A DNA stretch of 64,000 nt from Sciurus carolinensis (lineage: Eukaryota > Chordata > Mammalia > Rodentia > Sciuridae), in the NCBI RefSeq assembly GCF_902686445.1, contig NC_062219.1, forward strand, positions 42,125,056-42,189,055, written 5' to 3'. Under the pieces are notes generated by a model. The model worked only from the letters and a program-made list of their open reading frames with translations. It was not told the origin of the DNA and ran no database searches. Below are positions 11,554-23,753 of this stretch, piece by piece (the stretch's first letter is position 1; each line of letters begins with the position of its first letter). Both the position numbers and the translations under genes were made by a program.

Positions 11554-11678
11554 TTCATCTCTACCACATATTAACTTTTGGAGGGCCTTACTTAGGTTGT
11601 ATGTGGTAAGAAAAGAGAATTTAAAAAATGACAAAGATGCCTTCAAGTTGTATTCTTGCAATTTGTACACAATGTACA
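11554..11678 (+). repeat. First copy of a 125-bp dispersed direct duplication
   Basis: Starts TTCATCTCTACCACATATTA and ends TTTGTACACAATGTACA. It recurs at 12664-12785 with roughly eight substitutions and small indels. I do not recognise the sequence as a known element. Confidence 0.9.
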
Positions 11679-12663
11679 GAATATTTTTATTACAGGAGGG
11701 GCATGGAGAATAGAAAATGGTACCTGATAAAGAAGAAAAGAACACTCCAAGTTATACTTCAGTATGACTTTACAGAGAACACTCCAGAAAACTAAGGGCC
11801 ATTGTCCTCCACAAGGTGTGGACTCAGATAGGAGGAGCCACAGTACAGGCCAAAAGAAAGACTGGCATGGATTGTTTGGAATAATGTCAAGAACTTGAAG
11901 GAAATTCTTCTGAAAAACTAACGGAATACTTTTTAGTTCTGTGTAAATCTACTTGAGGTGTGCTGTAATGTGATTTTCACAGGTTACTGTGAGAAGAATT
12001 TTAGTTTCATTCTATGTCAAGTAGCCCAATTATCAAGTCAGAAAAATGCAGCAGTACATTTTATCTTCATAGGTATTTGAATTCCACTTATGATATTGCT
12101 AAAAGGGTGTATAATTAAAAACAGTTTCAATTTATAAGAGTGTTTCTGACTTCTATACATTATTCTGTCTCCTGATTGGGAGAGATTTGGTTATAACTAG
12201 TGGAGAAATACATAAGTGGATGTCATCACTTTTAATTAACTATGATTCTTTCAACAAATTTCTTGAGTTTCAACTGCATGCCAGCACTGTTTGATAGAGC
12301 ATGACAACCAGATTTGGGTTTTTTTTTGTTGTTGTTTGTTTGTTTGTTGTTTATTTTCTACTTGAACTTAATGCATTTCAGGGAAGATAGGCATAATAAT
12401 CACAATGAAGTGTGACCATTCTTAGGATAGGGAACCTGTGCAGGTGGCAGAAAGAGCAGGGAGAGATTCATCTCAGCCCGGATATTAGCAATTTCTGGGA
12501 AAGCAGGAAAAGAATCAGAGTTCAGTCCGCCTGGCAGATGAAAAATTTTGTCCCTAAAGGGAGTCTCTTGGGTTTTATTTAAAAACTGTTACAAAGGTTC
12601 TGGAATTTCTTTTAATATTCTACATTCTAAACTAAAACATTAACTTTTACAATTTAATATACT
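11679..12663. other. Spacer between the two duplicate copies
   Basis: AT-rich, no supported gene. It contains a (TTTG)n/(TTG)n low-complexity run at 12318-12354. Confidence 0.5.
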
Positions 12664-12785
12664 TTCATCTCTACCACATATTAACTTTTAGAGGGCCTTA
12701 CTTAGGTTGTATATGGTAAGAAAAGAGAATTAAAAAATGAAAGATGCTTCCAAGTTATATTCTTGCAATTTGTACACAATGTACA
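12664..12785 (+). repeat. Second copy of the 125-bp direct duplication
   Basis: Partner of 11554-11678 in the same orientation about 1.1 kb away. The differences include a one-base shortening of the ATTTAAAA run and loss of two bases near ATGACAAAG. The small divergence suggests a duplication well after most of the ancient repeats here. Confidence 0.9.
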
Positions 12786-13525
12786 ATGAACCTATGAGAT
12801 AATCAGGTATAAACCCCTGTTATAATGTGACAGATTAATGGCAATCAGAGAGAATATATTTCTATGCTTTCTTAATTTCTTCTTTTTAAAAAGTTCCTAT
12901 TAAAAAACAAAGAAAAAAAAAAAACAAAACAGAATAAACCTCATGACCAATTCACTTTCTTGTAAAATAATTTATTATGTTCTGACTTTTACTCTGGAAC
13001 ATTATAAATAATACCACTTTTAAATTTCAGAAGGGAATTGTTACTTCTTTCTGTAAATATCTCAATTGATAATACTATTGTCAATTCAGTAATGTTAGAA
13101 TGATGAGGTTTGATAAAATTTTTTTTTCTATTATGAGAATATATCCTTTTAATCCAAAATACCATTCATCAACAATGTTTTTCCCCATATGCTTCCCTCC
13201 AAATAATATTAGCTTACACTTCATGGTGCATTCAGTATCTTAAGGCACAATTGTTATTTGTGAAATGTTTAATTTGCGGAGGAAGATGGAAATATTACAT
13301 GTAATCTTAGGCATATAAATTATTAACCTGAAGAAGTGAAGAGAAACATTTATTTGGGATGCTCCCAACACCACTGGAAGTAGGAGAGAATGGAGGGGGG
13401 AAGAATAGGAACTTTTTAAGCAGAAGAAAAGCTGTGAGGTGAAAGAACAGTGTTTATTCACCAATAGCGATTTCAGCATTTTATTAAATGATCCCAACAT
13501 AGGCAATGTGAAAGTGGTCTAGGAA
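12786..13525. other. AT-rich DNA without recognised gene
   Basis: Contains an A-rich tract at 12905-12930. The minus-strand open frame at 13240-13506 shows no recognised domain and is probably chance. Confidence 0.5.
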
Positions 13526-13529
13526 AGTG

Positions 13530-13690
13530 TTTCTCGAAATTTAGCATTTGTACTTTTCATTTGGGACCCTCTTAAAAATGCAGATTCTGATTCAGTAGTT
13601 ATAGGGGTGGGGCCTGAGATGGTGTGTTTTAATAAACTTCCCCAAACTGCTGTTGTGGAGTAGCCAGGGTTAGAGATGGTGGTTTTGAAT
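13530..13690 (+). mobile_element. MER5-type hAT/Charlie DNA transposon fragment
   Basis: AAAAATGCAGATTCTGATTC, then AGTAGTTATAGGGGTGGGGC and CTGAGATGGTG match the conserved centre of MER5, a non-autonomous hAT element common to placental mammals. It is decayed and non-coding. Confidence 0.75.
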
Positions 13691-15374
13691 ATTGGCTCAT
13701 GTCAGAAATTGAAAAGATCCTGATGGTCAGGCCACAGCTCTGAACAACTCAGACATTTTGGTGCTGAGATTCAAGCTTCAGTATTTGGTAACCACCCTCC
13801 CACCCCCATGCATCAATGTGTAGCTGGACTTGAGAAATCTCTTTTTAGAAGATGATCATCATTGGCAGGAGCTGGTGGATTCACTCCAATGGTACTTTAG
13901 AATCACTCATAAACTAAAAGTCAAATTACTCTATTACAATAGAGTGCAGCGAGGAAAACAAACGTGCACCACATTATTTAAATAAAAACTTAGCACACAT
14001 AGGATATGTTTGGCTTCATAGCTTCTCAGAAATGTTATTGTTTCTGCCCTTGCATAATTTCACTATTAAGTTCCTGTGTATAAGTAACATCTTGGGAATA
14101 GTGGTAAGTAAGAAAATAGGCCATTAAGTTTCTCCTTACATGAGCCTGAGTGATTGGAAGGCTGACTTCTTCACGTTGACTTGTTGATCTCGGGGATGGC
14201 TGGATTTCAGGGAACAGAATTTGAATGTTGGTTCTAATTTATCTTGGTCTGTTCTCATACAAATTGAGTTTCTCTCCAGTCTCAACTTTCGGAGAGCCAG
14301 ATTACTCTTATTCCTCACCTGTACAAAAAACTGTCTATTTCAATTTTAATGTATCCGGAATTAGAATTGCTTTTCTTCACTCCAACTAACTGTATTTAAC
14401 AATGTTTTTTAATAGGAAGCAAAGGGAGTCTGGGTAAATTAAACAGAAAAGGTGTTTGTTTATTTAAAAGGATAGGAAGTGGGGGAACTTGTAGGACCAC
14501 TGGAGATCTGAAGAACCAGATTTGAGGCTAAATGCCCAGGAGCCATACCCAAACCACACTGAGATCATCTGGAGGGGAAACTGCAGCTGCTCCTGAGTTT
14601 CTCTGCTGCCATTCTGCCAACTGGAGCACAGCATCACAGCCTTCTAGCAACCAAAAACTGGACGTACTCCCACCTCCATCCTGGCTAGGAAAATGGATTC
14701 TGACTGTTTCTCATACAGTTCACTAAGGTCTTCAGGTAGACTGCAGGATTGAGTTTCCATCTTAACTTAGGGGTATTTTCTACCTTGGTAAAGCAGGACT
14801 AAATGACAGGACATTCCTCAATCTAGACGTGTATTCGAACCACACTGGGGCCGTAAGGGAAGCATGTCAAAATGATCTACACCATTCCTTGAGTCTCCTC
14901 CTTTTGTAATTTAAGTTGGTATAGTTAGTATCACTTTTATCCCACTCCAATAAAACATTTATCAACATCTACTGAATATTCAAATATAGATAAGTTGAAG
15001 ATAATTGTAGAAGGACTTATAACTTGTTAGACAAGTTTTCAAATGAATTGTTTAAATCTAGCAATGCAAAATGTAATGGATTGACATTTACAAAAGAAAC
15101 ATTACTGTCACAAAATGCAGGTGCAAAGTGGGAGAAAATAATATACATTTTAAAGCTCATTTGCCATGATTTAAGTCAGATATAGTGAAGTACCTAATAA
15201 GTACATGTGTATCATATTTGTCTTATTGTATATTTCCAAATATTAAATAAGTTGTTAAGGGCAAGTATCCATCTTTTTAATTTTTTTGTTAGGCATAGTG
15301 TCTACTACATAACCAGGCACATAGTATTTACACAGGCATTTCTTATTGAATTAAATTATTTGGGAAACGTATAG
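13691..15374. other. No recognised gene
   Basis: AT-rich DNA. Short frames at 14136-14318 (minus) and 14532-14726 (plus) lack homology that I can recognise. An 8-bp-arm palindrome ACTCTATT-AC-AATAGAGT lies at 13928-13945. Confidence 0.5.
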
Positions 15375-15828
15375 TGTGTTAGGCAGTTTTTCACTGCTGT
15401 GACCAAAATGCCTCACAAAAATAATTTGAAGGAGGAAAAGTTTATTTTGGGCTCACAGTTTCAGAGGTTCAGTCCATAGATGGTCAAGTCCATTGCTTTG
15501 GACCTGATATGAAGCAGAAAATTATGGAAGAAGGAAACAACAAAGAAAAGTTGTTCAGCTCATGGCAAACAGGAAGGAGAGAGAGAGAGGAAAGAGAGAA
15601 GTCAGGAACAAGATATAGTCCCTAAGGGCATGCCTCCAGTGACCTGCTTTCTCCAGCCACTTCTCACCTGCCTACTATTACCACCCAGTCATTCATTTAG
15701 ATTATCAATCCATTAAATGGATTAATCCACTGATGAGGTTACAGCTCTCATATCATTTCACTTCTGAACATTTCTGCATTGCCTAACACATGAGACTTTC
15801 AGGGGATATTAAAGATCCAAACAGTACA
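15375..15828 (+). mobile_element. LTR-like rodent repeat
   Basis: About 454 bp starting TGTGTTAGGCAGTTTTTCAC and ending CAAACAGTACA (TG...CA ends). The internal order GCTCACAGTTTCAGAGGTTC, GAGAGAGAGAGGAAAGAGAG, CCTCCAGTGACCTGCTTTCT matches a repeat seen often in rodent genomes. It has no coding content and I see no clear flanking duplication. The family assignment is tentative. Confidence 0.55.
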
Positions 15829-16969
15829 GAGTACCCCTAATGTACCCAAACATACTATAAAACTAATTATTGCAAAAGAATATGATATTTTAAGTACACT
15901 TCCTACTCAGTCATTATAATTACTCAAAATAATTGCTGTTGGAATGGCAATTGAGAGAATATTGTTATAATTATCAAGAGATTAAGCTTTTCTATTTTAA
16001 AGTGTAGCTGGGAGAAGAAGTGAAATATATTTAAAAAATTGACATTGATAGGAACTGTTCTTCTTTTCATTAGTATTGCTGTTGTTATTATCATTAAATT
16101 AATTAAAGAACAGCTTTCCACTTCCAGGTTCAAGGATGTGACCTATTCATAACTACAGGAAGGAAATATAGGTTCCTTGTGTACACTTAAGATGTCCATA
16201 GGTTAGGAAGATAATTATAAATCTCACTGAACAAGCTCACAGGCTCAGGAGGAAAAATAAAGAAATAAAAGAAACATACATAAAACAATACAACTTGCAA
16301 GGAACAGAAACTCACTGGAGATAGCTTAGGTAAAAAGGAGAACTTATTAAAAGGATATATGGTATCTCATACTACCTAAGGATAGAAAGTAAGGGACTTG
16401 AGCACATTAGAACATAGGATTTAAAGTCTATCAAGAATTCAGGAAGTCCTCACTGTCTTTCATCTCTTCTTCTGTAGATGTCCATTCAAATACCTGGCAA
16501 TGTTGCTCTTTGCTAATTTCAGTGTTTAACTGTTGCTGGCTCATACAGAAAGTAACACCTGTCCTTCAGAATACTTTCATTTCTTCTTTGCTTCCAACAG
16601 CATGTCCTGGCCAGGGATTCTATAGTTAAGGTATAACTTTACTGTTATATTTGGAAGCTTATCCCCTGGTCAGCCTTGCCTGTATCCAGTAATACATGTC
16701 AGAAAGCAATCACCCCTATACTTTTGTCCCACTTTTAGTTGCCTTGTGTACCTTTTACATTACTCTGAACTTCATTTATACAGTGTAAATCAATTATTCT
16801 CTTCCAGTTATGTTGCAGTTTGATGATTTAATTCCTTTGCCAATAATATTTAACTCTTAATTTCTCAAAATGTTTTCTCTTAAGATTTTTTTCGCAAAGA
16901 AGACATCCTTTATGTTATTAGAAAATAGATTAATTTAAAATTGCAAAAATAACATGCTTTATTTCCCCA
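15829..16969. other. No gene; possible ancient repeat at about 16300-16740
   Basis: The stretch from GAAACTCACTGGAGATAGCT to TTGCCTGTATCCAGTAATAC has the character of an ancient mammalian repeat, but I cannot name it. The rest is AT-rich DNA with no supported coding sequence. Confidence 0.4.
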
Positions 16970-17085
16970 ACATGCTGACTCACTATGTTCACCCAGGCTT
17001 ATCTTGAACTGTTGGGCTTAGGTGATCCTCTTGCCTCAAGTTGCCACATAACTGGGTAACAGGTGTGTAACACAAAGCACAAATA
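16970..17085 (-). mobile_element. B1/7SL-derived SINE monomer, antisense
   Basis: GACTCACTATGTTCACCCAG, then GTGATCCTCTTGCCTCAAGT and ACTGGGTAACAGGTGTGTAA is the reverse complement of a 7SL-derived (Alu/B1-like) monomer. It is strongly diverged. Confidence 0.65.
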
Positions 17086-17099
17086 TATGCCTTTTTTAA

Positions 17100-17520
17100 A
17101 GTAAAAAAATCCAAACACATATAAAGAACATTTTAATCATCATCTCCTATTAAACCACACCATTCATTACTACACCCTTAAGGTAATCAATGTTAATAGG
17201 GTATATTCTTTAACATTTTTCTTCAAACTCATAAAAATATATACATACACATATGGTTTTTCCCTTTTTATGGTTTTCCCCTTAAAACATCAAGTAATAG
17301 AACAGCTCTGATGAAGGTTTTTAAACTGCAAAAAATATTCCATTGAAAGTAATATATGTTACTATAACATGATCAAGCACTCCTCTCATTTGAGTATTCA
17401 GGTGGCTTCTAATGTATTTTGTAATTAAATATAATATCATATCCATATACACATAATCATGTATTATGGCATTTTTTAACAGAAGTGGGATTACTGGATA
17501 ATTATTAACAATTGTTCGAC
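17100..17520 (-). mobile_element. Possible very old L1-like antisense fragment
   Basis: The order TTCAAACTCATAAAAATATA...ATTCCATTGAAAG...GAAGTGGGATTACTGGAT resembles antisense 3' sequence of very old mammalian LINEs. Only weak similarity can be seen by eye. Confidence 0.3.
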
Positions 17521-17784
17521 ATCTCTCTCCTCATCATCATAAGGAAATTATATATCCTTACTATTGCTGTGTGATTTGTGCCTCCCTTTGGTGGTAACAA
17601 AAATCATAGATGTGAAGTTGTTTATAGTAGTTTCAGATCATCTTTAAGTTCTTCCAAAAAATCTGAAAGTATGTAATTTCTTTCATTTATGATATGGATT
17701 GTTTGCTTTTTTTGTTCTGTCGATTGCTTAATCTCTTGACAAAGTTTTTGTGTTGTCTTTTTAAATTTTTAAAATTTTACTAAA

Positions 17785-18220
17785 AAGCAAATTGTGATGG
17801 TTAATTTTATATGTCAGTATAAAGATGACATATTATATGTGGCCATGGTGCCCACATATGTAGTAAAACATTATTACAGATATTTCTGTCAAAGTTTTTT
17901 TGAATGGGATTACATTAGAATTTGTGGACCTTGTGTAAGCACGTTTCTGTACATATTATAGTTGTGTCTCATCTAATCAGCTAAAGGCCTGACTAGGATA
18001 AACACCTGACCTCCTTGAGCAAGAAGAATTCTGCTAACAGATGACCTGCAGACTTGGACTGAAGCATTGGGGCTTCTCTAGTCTTCAGCTCACTGACACA
18101 TTTTGTAGATTTTGGATTTCCAGTGTTCATAATCATGTGCACCAATTCTTTAAAATAAATCTTTGTATATATGCATACATATTATTTTCCTCTGTTGTTT
18201 CTCTGGAGAACCCAAATAGG
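17785..18220 (+). mobile_element. Ancient LTR-like repeat
   Basis: Runs from GTGATGGTTAATTTTATATG to TTGTTTCTCTGGAGAACCCA, with AAAATAAATCTTTGTATATA as a polyadenylation-like signal near the 3' end. This block order is that of a common mammal-wide repeat, probably LTR-derived. The family name is not certain. No coding content. Confidence 0.55.
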
Positions 18221-18394
18221 TAAGTCTTGGAATTTTTTATGTAATATGAGCCATTATGTGGGAAAAAAAAACCAAGATAAAACAGTGGAGACTGGAATAA
18301 ATAACATTTTGTCAGGCATGATTTTTTGGGGTTAGTCCATTATTACAGAAGTTTCTTCAGAAATTTGTTTGGGTTTAGGTTATGTTACATTATC

Positions 18395-19045
18395 CTTATT
18401 ACACTTAGGCTTCGGATTCTCCAGAGATGGCTTGCCATTACCTGTGGTCACTGTGGAGGCTGAGGTAGTATTTCTCTTAGCTTCGTGCAGTCCTTGTACA
18501 TGGTTTCTGGTTCATTGTCAGTCTTAGGTGGAGCCTTCTTACTTGGTCCTTGGAACTGGGGACTTCTCAGCTCTCCTGGGTCTCCTTGCAGGGGCAGCCC
18601 AATTATATGTCTTGAATCTATGGGGTTCTCAAGCAAGATAGAATTTTCTTCCCTTTTTCCAGTGGAAGCAGAATTCTGCTTTATATCAGTATAAGATCCT
18701 GGTTCAGGAGATTTCCCTGTCCCTTCTACAAAAACAGACAACTTTTGTTTCTACTCTTCTTCAGAAGCAGTCCTTGATTGCCTGGTTCTTCAGGTAGGAG
18801 ATAAGGATTCCTACTGCTGCTCAAGGTGATGGATCTCTGCCTGGGCTATGTGGAAAGAATGTTTGCTGCCTCTTCTTAAGCATCTTAAGGTTTTTGCCCC
18901 ACTCAGGAAAATGGAATCAGCATTGTTTTGTGCCCATGTCCTGGTAGAAGCTGATCACCTCCCACATGATATCCCAATTTGGGGTAGTGGCTCTGCCCAT
19001 CTCCTGTCAGCCCAGATGGTTCCCATGAGTAGCTGGTAACCTGTG
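18395..19045 (-). pseudogene. Broken protein-like stretch, possible processed pseudogene
   Basis: On the minus strand a 97-codon frame (18741-18448) reads with low-complexity-free, polar composition, for example GTGKSPEPGSYTDIKQNSAS and GLPLQGDPGELRSPQFQGPS. After a shift near 18470, a second frame continues with KPSLENPKPKCNKDNVT and a stop near 18395. Upstream (about 19030-18790) further fragments such as MWEVISFYQDMG and FHFPEWGK appear in other frames, split by stops. The composition is protein-like and unlike the surrounding AT-rich frames. I do not recognise the parent gene. No clear A-tail or flanking duplication is visible. It may be a processed pseudogene, a decayed exon, or chance in a GC-richer patch. 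Confidence 0.4.
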
Positions 19046-19448
19046 GAAAACAGTACAAGAGCAAGTCTGAAGTTTGTTCTGGACAAAGGTAAAACGGTTT
19101 GTATGTCCAGTCCCTCTTCAGAGGAACTGATCACACTTTGAAATCCATTTCAGTTTGTTGCCTTGTTACCTGGGGTTTCTGATAGGTTTCAAGCAAAGTT
19201 TATTATTATTATTTGAAGATTCCCTGGTTTTTCTTGTCTGCATAGAAGTGGTGTTCTCTTGCAGTTTTCCATATTCTAAGTAGAAACAAAACAAACTACC
19301 ATTATTTTCTGTTTAAACAGTATTATTTTTTAAAGAGATTAAAGGAAAGAATTTTCTTTTACATTTACCCATTTATTCACTATTCTCGGTACTTATCATT
19401 TCTTCCTAATTGTTTTGAATTTCTGTCTTATGTTTTTCCTCTTCAACC

Positions 19449-19681
19449 CAAGGAACTTCTTTTTTTTTTTTTTTTGTACTGGGTAATTGAACTCAGAGAC
19501 ACTCGACCACTGAGCCACATCCCCAACTCTATTTGTATTTTATTCAGACACAGAGTCTCACTGAGTTGCTTAGTGCCTTGCTGTTGCTGAGGCCGGCTTC
19601 GAAATCACAATTCCCCTGCCTCAGCCTCAATAGCTGCTGCTATTACAGGCATGTGCCACTGCTCCCAGCAAGGAACTTCTT
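19449..19681. repeat. Target-site duplications of the SINE
   Basis: Direct repeats CAAGGAACTTCTT at both ends of the element (19449-19461, 19669-19681). Confidence 0.9.
19462..19668 (-). mobile_element. B1-dID-type dimeric SINE, antisense, with 13-bp target duplication
   Basis: Begins with the poly(T) complement of the A-tail, then an ID-like unit (GTACTGGGTAATTGAACTCA), then a 7SL-derived unit (GAGTCTCACTGAGTTGCTTA, TTACAGGCATGTGCCACTG). It is flanked by perfect direct repeats CAAGGAACTTCTT at 19449-19461 and 19669-19681. The dimer and intact duplication show a fairly recent L1-mediated insertion. Confidence 0.88.
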
Positions 19682-20129
19682 GTAACATTTCTTTAGATGT
19701 AGATGTACATCAAAATTTGTCACATTTTGTGTATCTGAAATTAATTTATTTTGCATTTATTTAGTTTTAAATAAAGCATTTTTATTGAACATTTTTGGAG
19801 AGATAAAGGAAATGGGAAATGTGGGACAGTTACAGGAAGTAATGAAGAATGAAATAGAAATAATGATACCAAATATAATTATGTAAATAATTCAATGGAT
19901 GAGCCAAATACCAAACATGATAAAATAAAGGAACAGTGAACCAAAAAAATTGGATTTGAATATTAGAATGGGATGCTAATATAGGATGTGGAAATTTTTT
20001 TCAAGTTTATAACATTTTATTTATAAAAATATGCTGGGAGAATCAGTGTTTACACCCTACAATTTTTCCTAAGGTGAACTATTTTTGTGTCATTCTCTAA
20101 TAATTTTTAAAGTTGCATTTTCTCTAAAT
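19682..20129. other. AT-rich DNA without recognised gene
   Basis: No coding sequence or named repeat is visible. Confidence 0.5.
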
Positions 20130-21519
20130 ATTTTTTAAAAATTTTTAGTTATACATGACATTAGAATGTACTTTGGCAGACTATACACACATAGAGTATA
20201 ACTTACTCTATTTAGATTCCCACTCTGAGGCCGTACATGATGTGTAGTTAACCTGGTTGTGTATACAAATACATGACTAGGAAAGTTATGACCAATTAAT
20301 TTTACTGACTTTTCTATTTCCCTTCCCCTTCCTTTGTTTACCATTGTCTAATCCAATGGATTTCTTTATTCTCCCCCCTAACCTCCCTTGTTGTGGGTTA
20401 GCATTCACAAATAAGAGAACATTCAACCTTTTGGTTTTTGGGGATTGACTTGTTTCACTTAGCACAATATTATCTAGTTCCATTCATTTACCAGAAAATG
20501 CCATGATTTTATTCTTCATTATGACTGAGTAATATTCCATCGTGTATATATACCACATTTTCTTCCATTGAAGGGCACCTAGGTTGTTTCCATAGCTTGG
20601 CTATTGTGAACTGAGCTGCTATAAACACGAAAGTGGCTTCATCATGGTAGTGTGCTGCTCTTGAGTCTGTTGGGTATAAATCAAGGAGTGGGTTAACAGG
20701 TCAAATGGTGGTTCCAAAGGATTCTCCATACTGCTTTCTATAGTGGTTGCACCAATATTCAGTCCCACCAGCAAAGTATGAGGGTACATTTCTCTCCAAC
20801 ATTTGTTGTTACTTGTATTCTTTATTACTGATATTCTGACTGGAGTAAGATGGAATCTCACTGGAGTTTTAATTTGCATTTCTTGAATTGCTAGAGATGT
20901 TGAACATTTTTTAAATATATTTTTTGACTGTATTTCTTCTGCAAAGTGTCTGTTCAATTCCTTTGCCCATTTATTGATTGAGTTATTTATTTTCTGGTGG
21001 TGTTTTTTGAGTTCTTTGTATATCCTGGAAATAAACACCTTATCTGAAGTACTGGTGGCAAAGATTTTCTCCAAAATCTAAAGGATCTCTGTACATGTTA
21101 TTGATTGTTTCCTTTGCTGTGAAGAAGCTTTTCAGTTTGATGCCATTCCACTTTTTGATGGTTGATTTTATTTCTTGTGCTTTAGGAATCTTGTTAAGGA
21201 ATTAGGTTCCCAAGCCCACAATTTGGAGAGTTGGGTCTACTTTTCTTCTAGTATGTGCAGGGTCTCTGGTCTAATGCCTAGGTCTTTGATCCACTTTAAG
21301 TTGAGCTTTGTGCAGGGTGAGAAAGTATTCCCAGCACCATTTGTTGAAGAGGCTATCTTTTCTCCAATGTCTCTTTATGGCACCTTTGTCTAGGATGAGA
21401 TAACTATATTTATGTAGGTTTGTCTCCATGTCTTCTATTCTGTTCCATTTGTTTCATGTCTGTTTTGGTGCCAATACCATGCTGTTTTTGTTACTATAGC
21501 TCTGTAATATAATTAAGGT
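20130..21519 (-). mobile_element. Antisense LINE-1 copy A (3' part)
   Basis: The reverse complement of an L1 3'UTR (about 20130-20330) is followed by the ORF2 C-terminal region. The minus frame at 21074-20619 reads MEKIFATSTSDKVFISRIYK and RFHLTPVRISVIKNTSNNKC, which corresponds to the C-terminal domain seen again at 38554-38934. Farther right (21100-21519) earlier ORF2 sequence continues, ending abruptly at the poly(T) of copy B. Frames are broken. The equivalent sequence is repeated at 21810-22260 inside copy B, showing that these are two separate elements. Confidence 0.82.
20619..21074 (-). pseudogene. L1 ORF2 C-terminal fragment (copy A)
   Basis: An open 151-codon stretch encodes the region between RT and the C-terminal cysteine motif of L1 ORF2 ([20 protein letters not shown], then NKWAKELNRHF, then CSTSLAIQEMQIKTP). 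It has no upstream RT in frame and no proper start. It is a fossil frame, not a gene. Confidence 0.75.
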
Positions 21520-23753
21520 CTGTTTTTTTTTTTAATAGTTTGTTCTATTTAGTTATATCTGACAGCAGAAGGTATTTTGATTCACTGTACACAAATGGAG
21601 TACAATTTTTCATTTCTCTGGATGTACACGATGTAGAGTCACACCATTCATTTAATCATACATATACAAAGGGTAATGATGTTTGTCTCATTCCATCATC
21701 TTTCCTTCCCCCAATCTCCCTCCCCTCCTCTCATTTCCCTCTACACAATCCAAAGTTCCCCCATTCTTCCCTTACTCCCTACCCCCCATTATGTAGGTTC
21801 TCTGTTTGTTTGGCTCTTTTGATTATTTCCTTTGCTATGAAGAAGGTTTTTAGTTTGATGCCATCTCGTTTTTTGATTCTTGATTTTACTTCTTGTGCTT
21901 TAGGATTCTTATTGAGTATGTCAATTCCTGAGCTGACATGATAGAGTTGGGCCTACTTTTTCTTCTAGTAGGCACAGGTTCTCTGGTCTAATACCTAGGC
22001 CTTTTATCCACTTTGAGTTTTGTGCAGAGTTCAAAACTCAATTTTAATCTCCTGCACAAGGGTTTCCAGTTTTCATAGCACCATTTGTTGATGCTGTCTT
22101 TTCTCCAATGTATGTTTATGGTAGCTTTGTCTAGGATGAGATAACTATTTATGTGAGTGTGTCTCTGTGTCTTCTGTTCTGTTCCATTGGTCTTCAAGTC
22201 TATTTTTGTATCAATACCATGCTGTTTTTGTTACTATAGCTCTGTAGTATAATTTAAAGTCTGGTATTGTAATGATTCCTGCATTACTTTTCTCACTAAG
22301 GATTATTTTGGCTATTCTAGAAATTATTTTTCCAAATGAATTTCATGACTGATTTTTCTATTTCTATGAATAATGTCATTGGAATTTTAATGGAATTGCA
22401 TTAACTCTGTATAGCACTTTTGGTAGTTTGGTCATTTTGATAATATTGATTCTGCCTACACAAGTACATGGGAGATCTTTCCATTTTCTGAAATCTTCCT
22501 CAATTTCTTCCTTCAGTGTTCTGTAATTTTCATTGTAGAGATGATTCACCTCTTTTGTTAGATTGATTCCCAAGTATATAATTTTTTTGAGGTTATTGTG
22601 AATGGGATAGTTTTCCTGATTTCTCTCTCAACTGATTCAGCATTGTATAATGTAATTGATTTATGGGTGTTAATTTTATATCCTGCTGAGTTTGTGTGTA
22701 GGTTTAGGAAACTTTCTGGTGAGGTTTTTTGATTCCTGTAAATATAGAATCATTTCTTTGGCAAAAGGGATAGTTTGAGTTCATGTTTTCCTATTCATGT
22801 CTCTTTAATTTCTTTCTTTTGTCTAATTTCTCTGGTTAGAGTTTCAAGGACTATGTGAAATAGGAGGGATGACGAGATCATCTCTCTCATGTTCAAGTGT
22901 TTTTAGAGGGATTGCTTTCCATTTTTCTCCATTTAGAATGATGTTGGCCTTTTACAATGTTGAGGTATGTTCCCACTATTTCTAGTTTTTCTAGTATTGT
23001 GAATATAAATGGATGCTGAATTTTGTCAAATGCTTTTTCTTCATCTATTGAGACAATAATGTGATTCTTGTCTTTACGTCTAATGATGTGATGAATTACA
23101 TTTATTGATTTCTGTATGTTGAACCAACCTTGCATCCCTGAGATGAACCCTACTAGATCATGGTGCACTATCATTTTAATATGTTTTTGTATGTGATCTG
23201 CCAGAATTTTATTGAGAATTTTTGCATCTATATTCATCAGAAATATTGGTCTGAAGTTTTCTTTCCTTGATGTGTCTGTGTCTGGTTTTGGTATCAGGGT
23301 GATACTAGCTTCATAGAATGAGTTTGGAAATGTTCCCTCCTTTTCTATTTCAAGGAATAATTTGAGGTGTATTGGTGTTAATTCTTCTTTGAAGGCCTTG
23401 TAGAACTCAGCTGAAAATCTGTGTGGTCCTGGGCTTTTCTTGGTAGGCTCTTGATGGCATCTTCTATTTCATTGCTTGAAATTAATCTGTTTAAATTGCG
23501 TATGTCCTCCTGATTTAGTTTGAATAGATAATATGTGTCCAGAAATTTGTCAATGTCTTCAAGATATTCTATTTTATTGGAGTATAAATTTTCAAAATAG
23601 TTTCTAATTATCTTCCGTATTTCAGTACTATCCATCATGATGTTTCCTTTTTCATTATGGATTTTAGTAATTTGAATATTTTCTTTCTTTCTCTTCATTA
23701 GTATGGCTAAGCATTGATCAATTTTATTTATTTTTTCAAAAAACCAATGTTTT
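21520..23753 (-). mobile_element. Antisense LINE-1 copy B, 3' half
   Basis: Starts with the T-run complement of the A-tail (about 21522-21532). Next comes an L1 3'UTR (21533-21795, including a C-rich stretch that is the polypurine tract on the element strand), then ORF2 sequence to 23753, where the young L1 is inserted. RT-domain peptides on the minus strand include [20 protein letters not shown] (23180-23120) and [14 protein letters not shown]. The 3'UTR joins ORF2 at about 21795-21810, where the C-terminal ORF2 region present in copy A is missing, so copy B carries an internal deletion. It continues at 28539. Confidence 0.85.

Noticed and set aside
21540..21941. 133-codon plus-strand ORF
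   Set aside because: Antisense to an L1 3'UTR polypurine tract; the S/P/F-rich peptide reflects the CT-rich strand.
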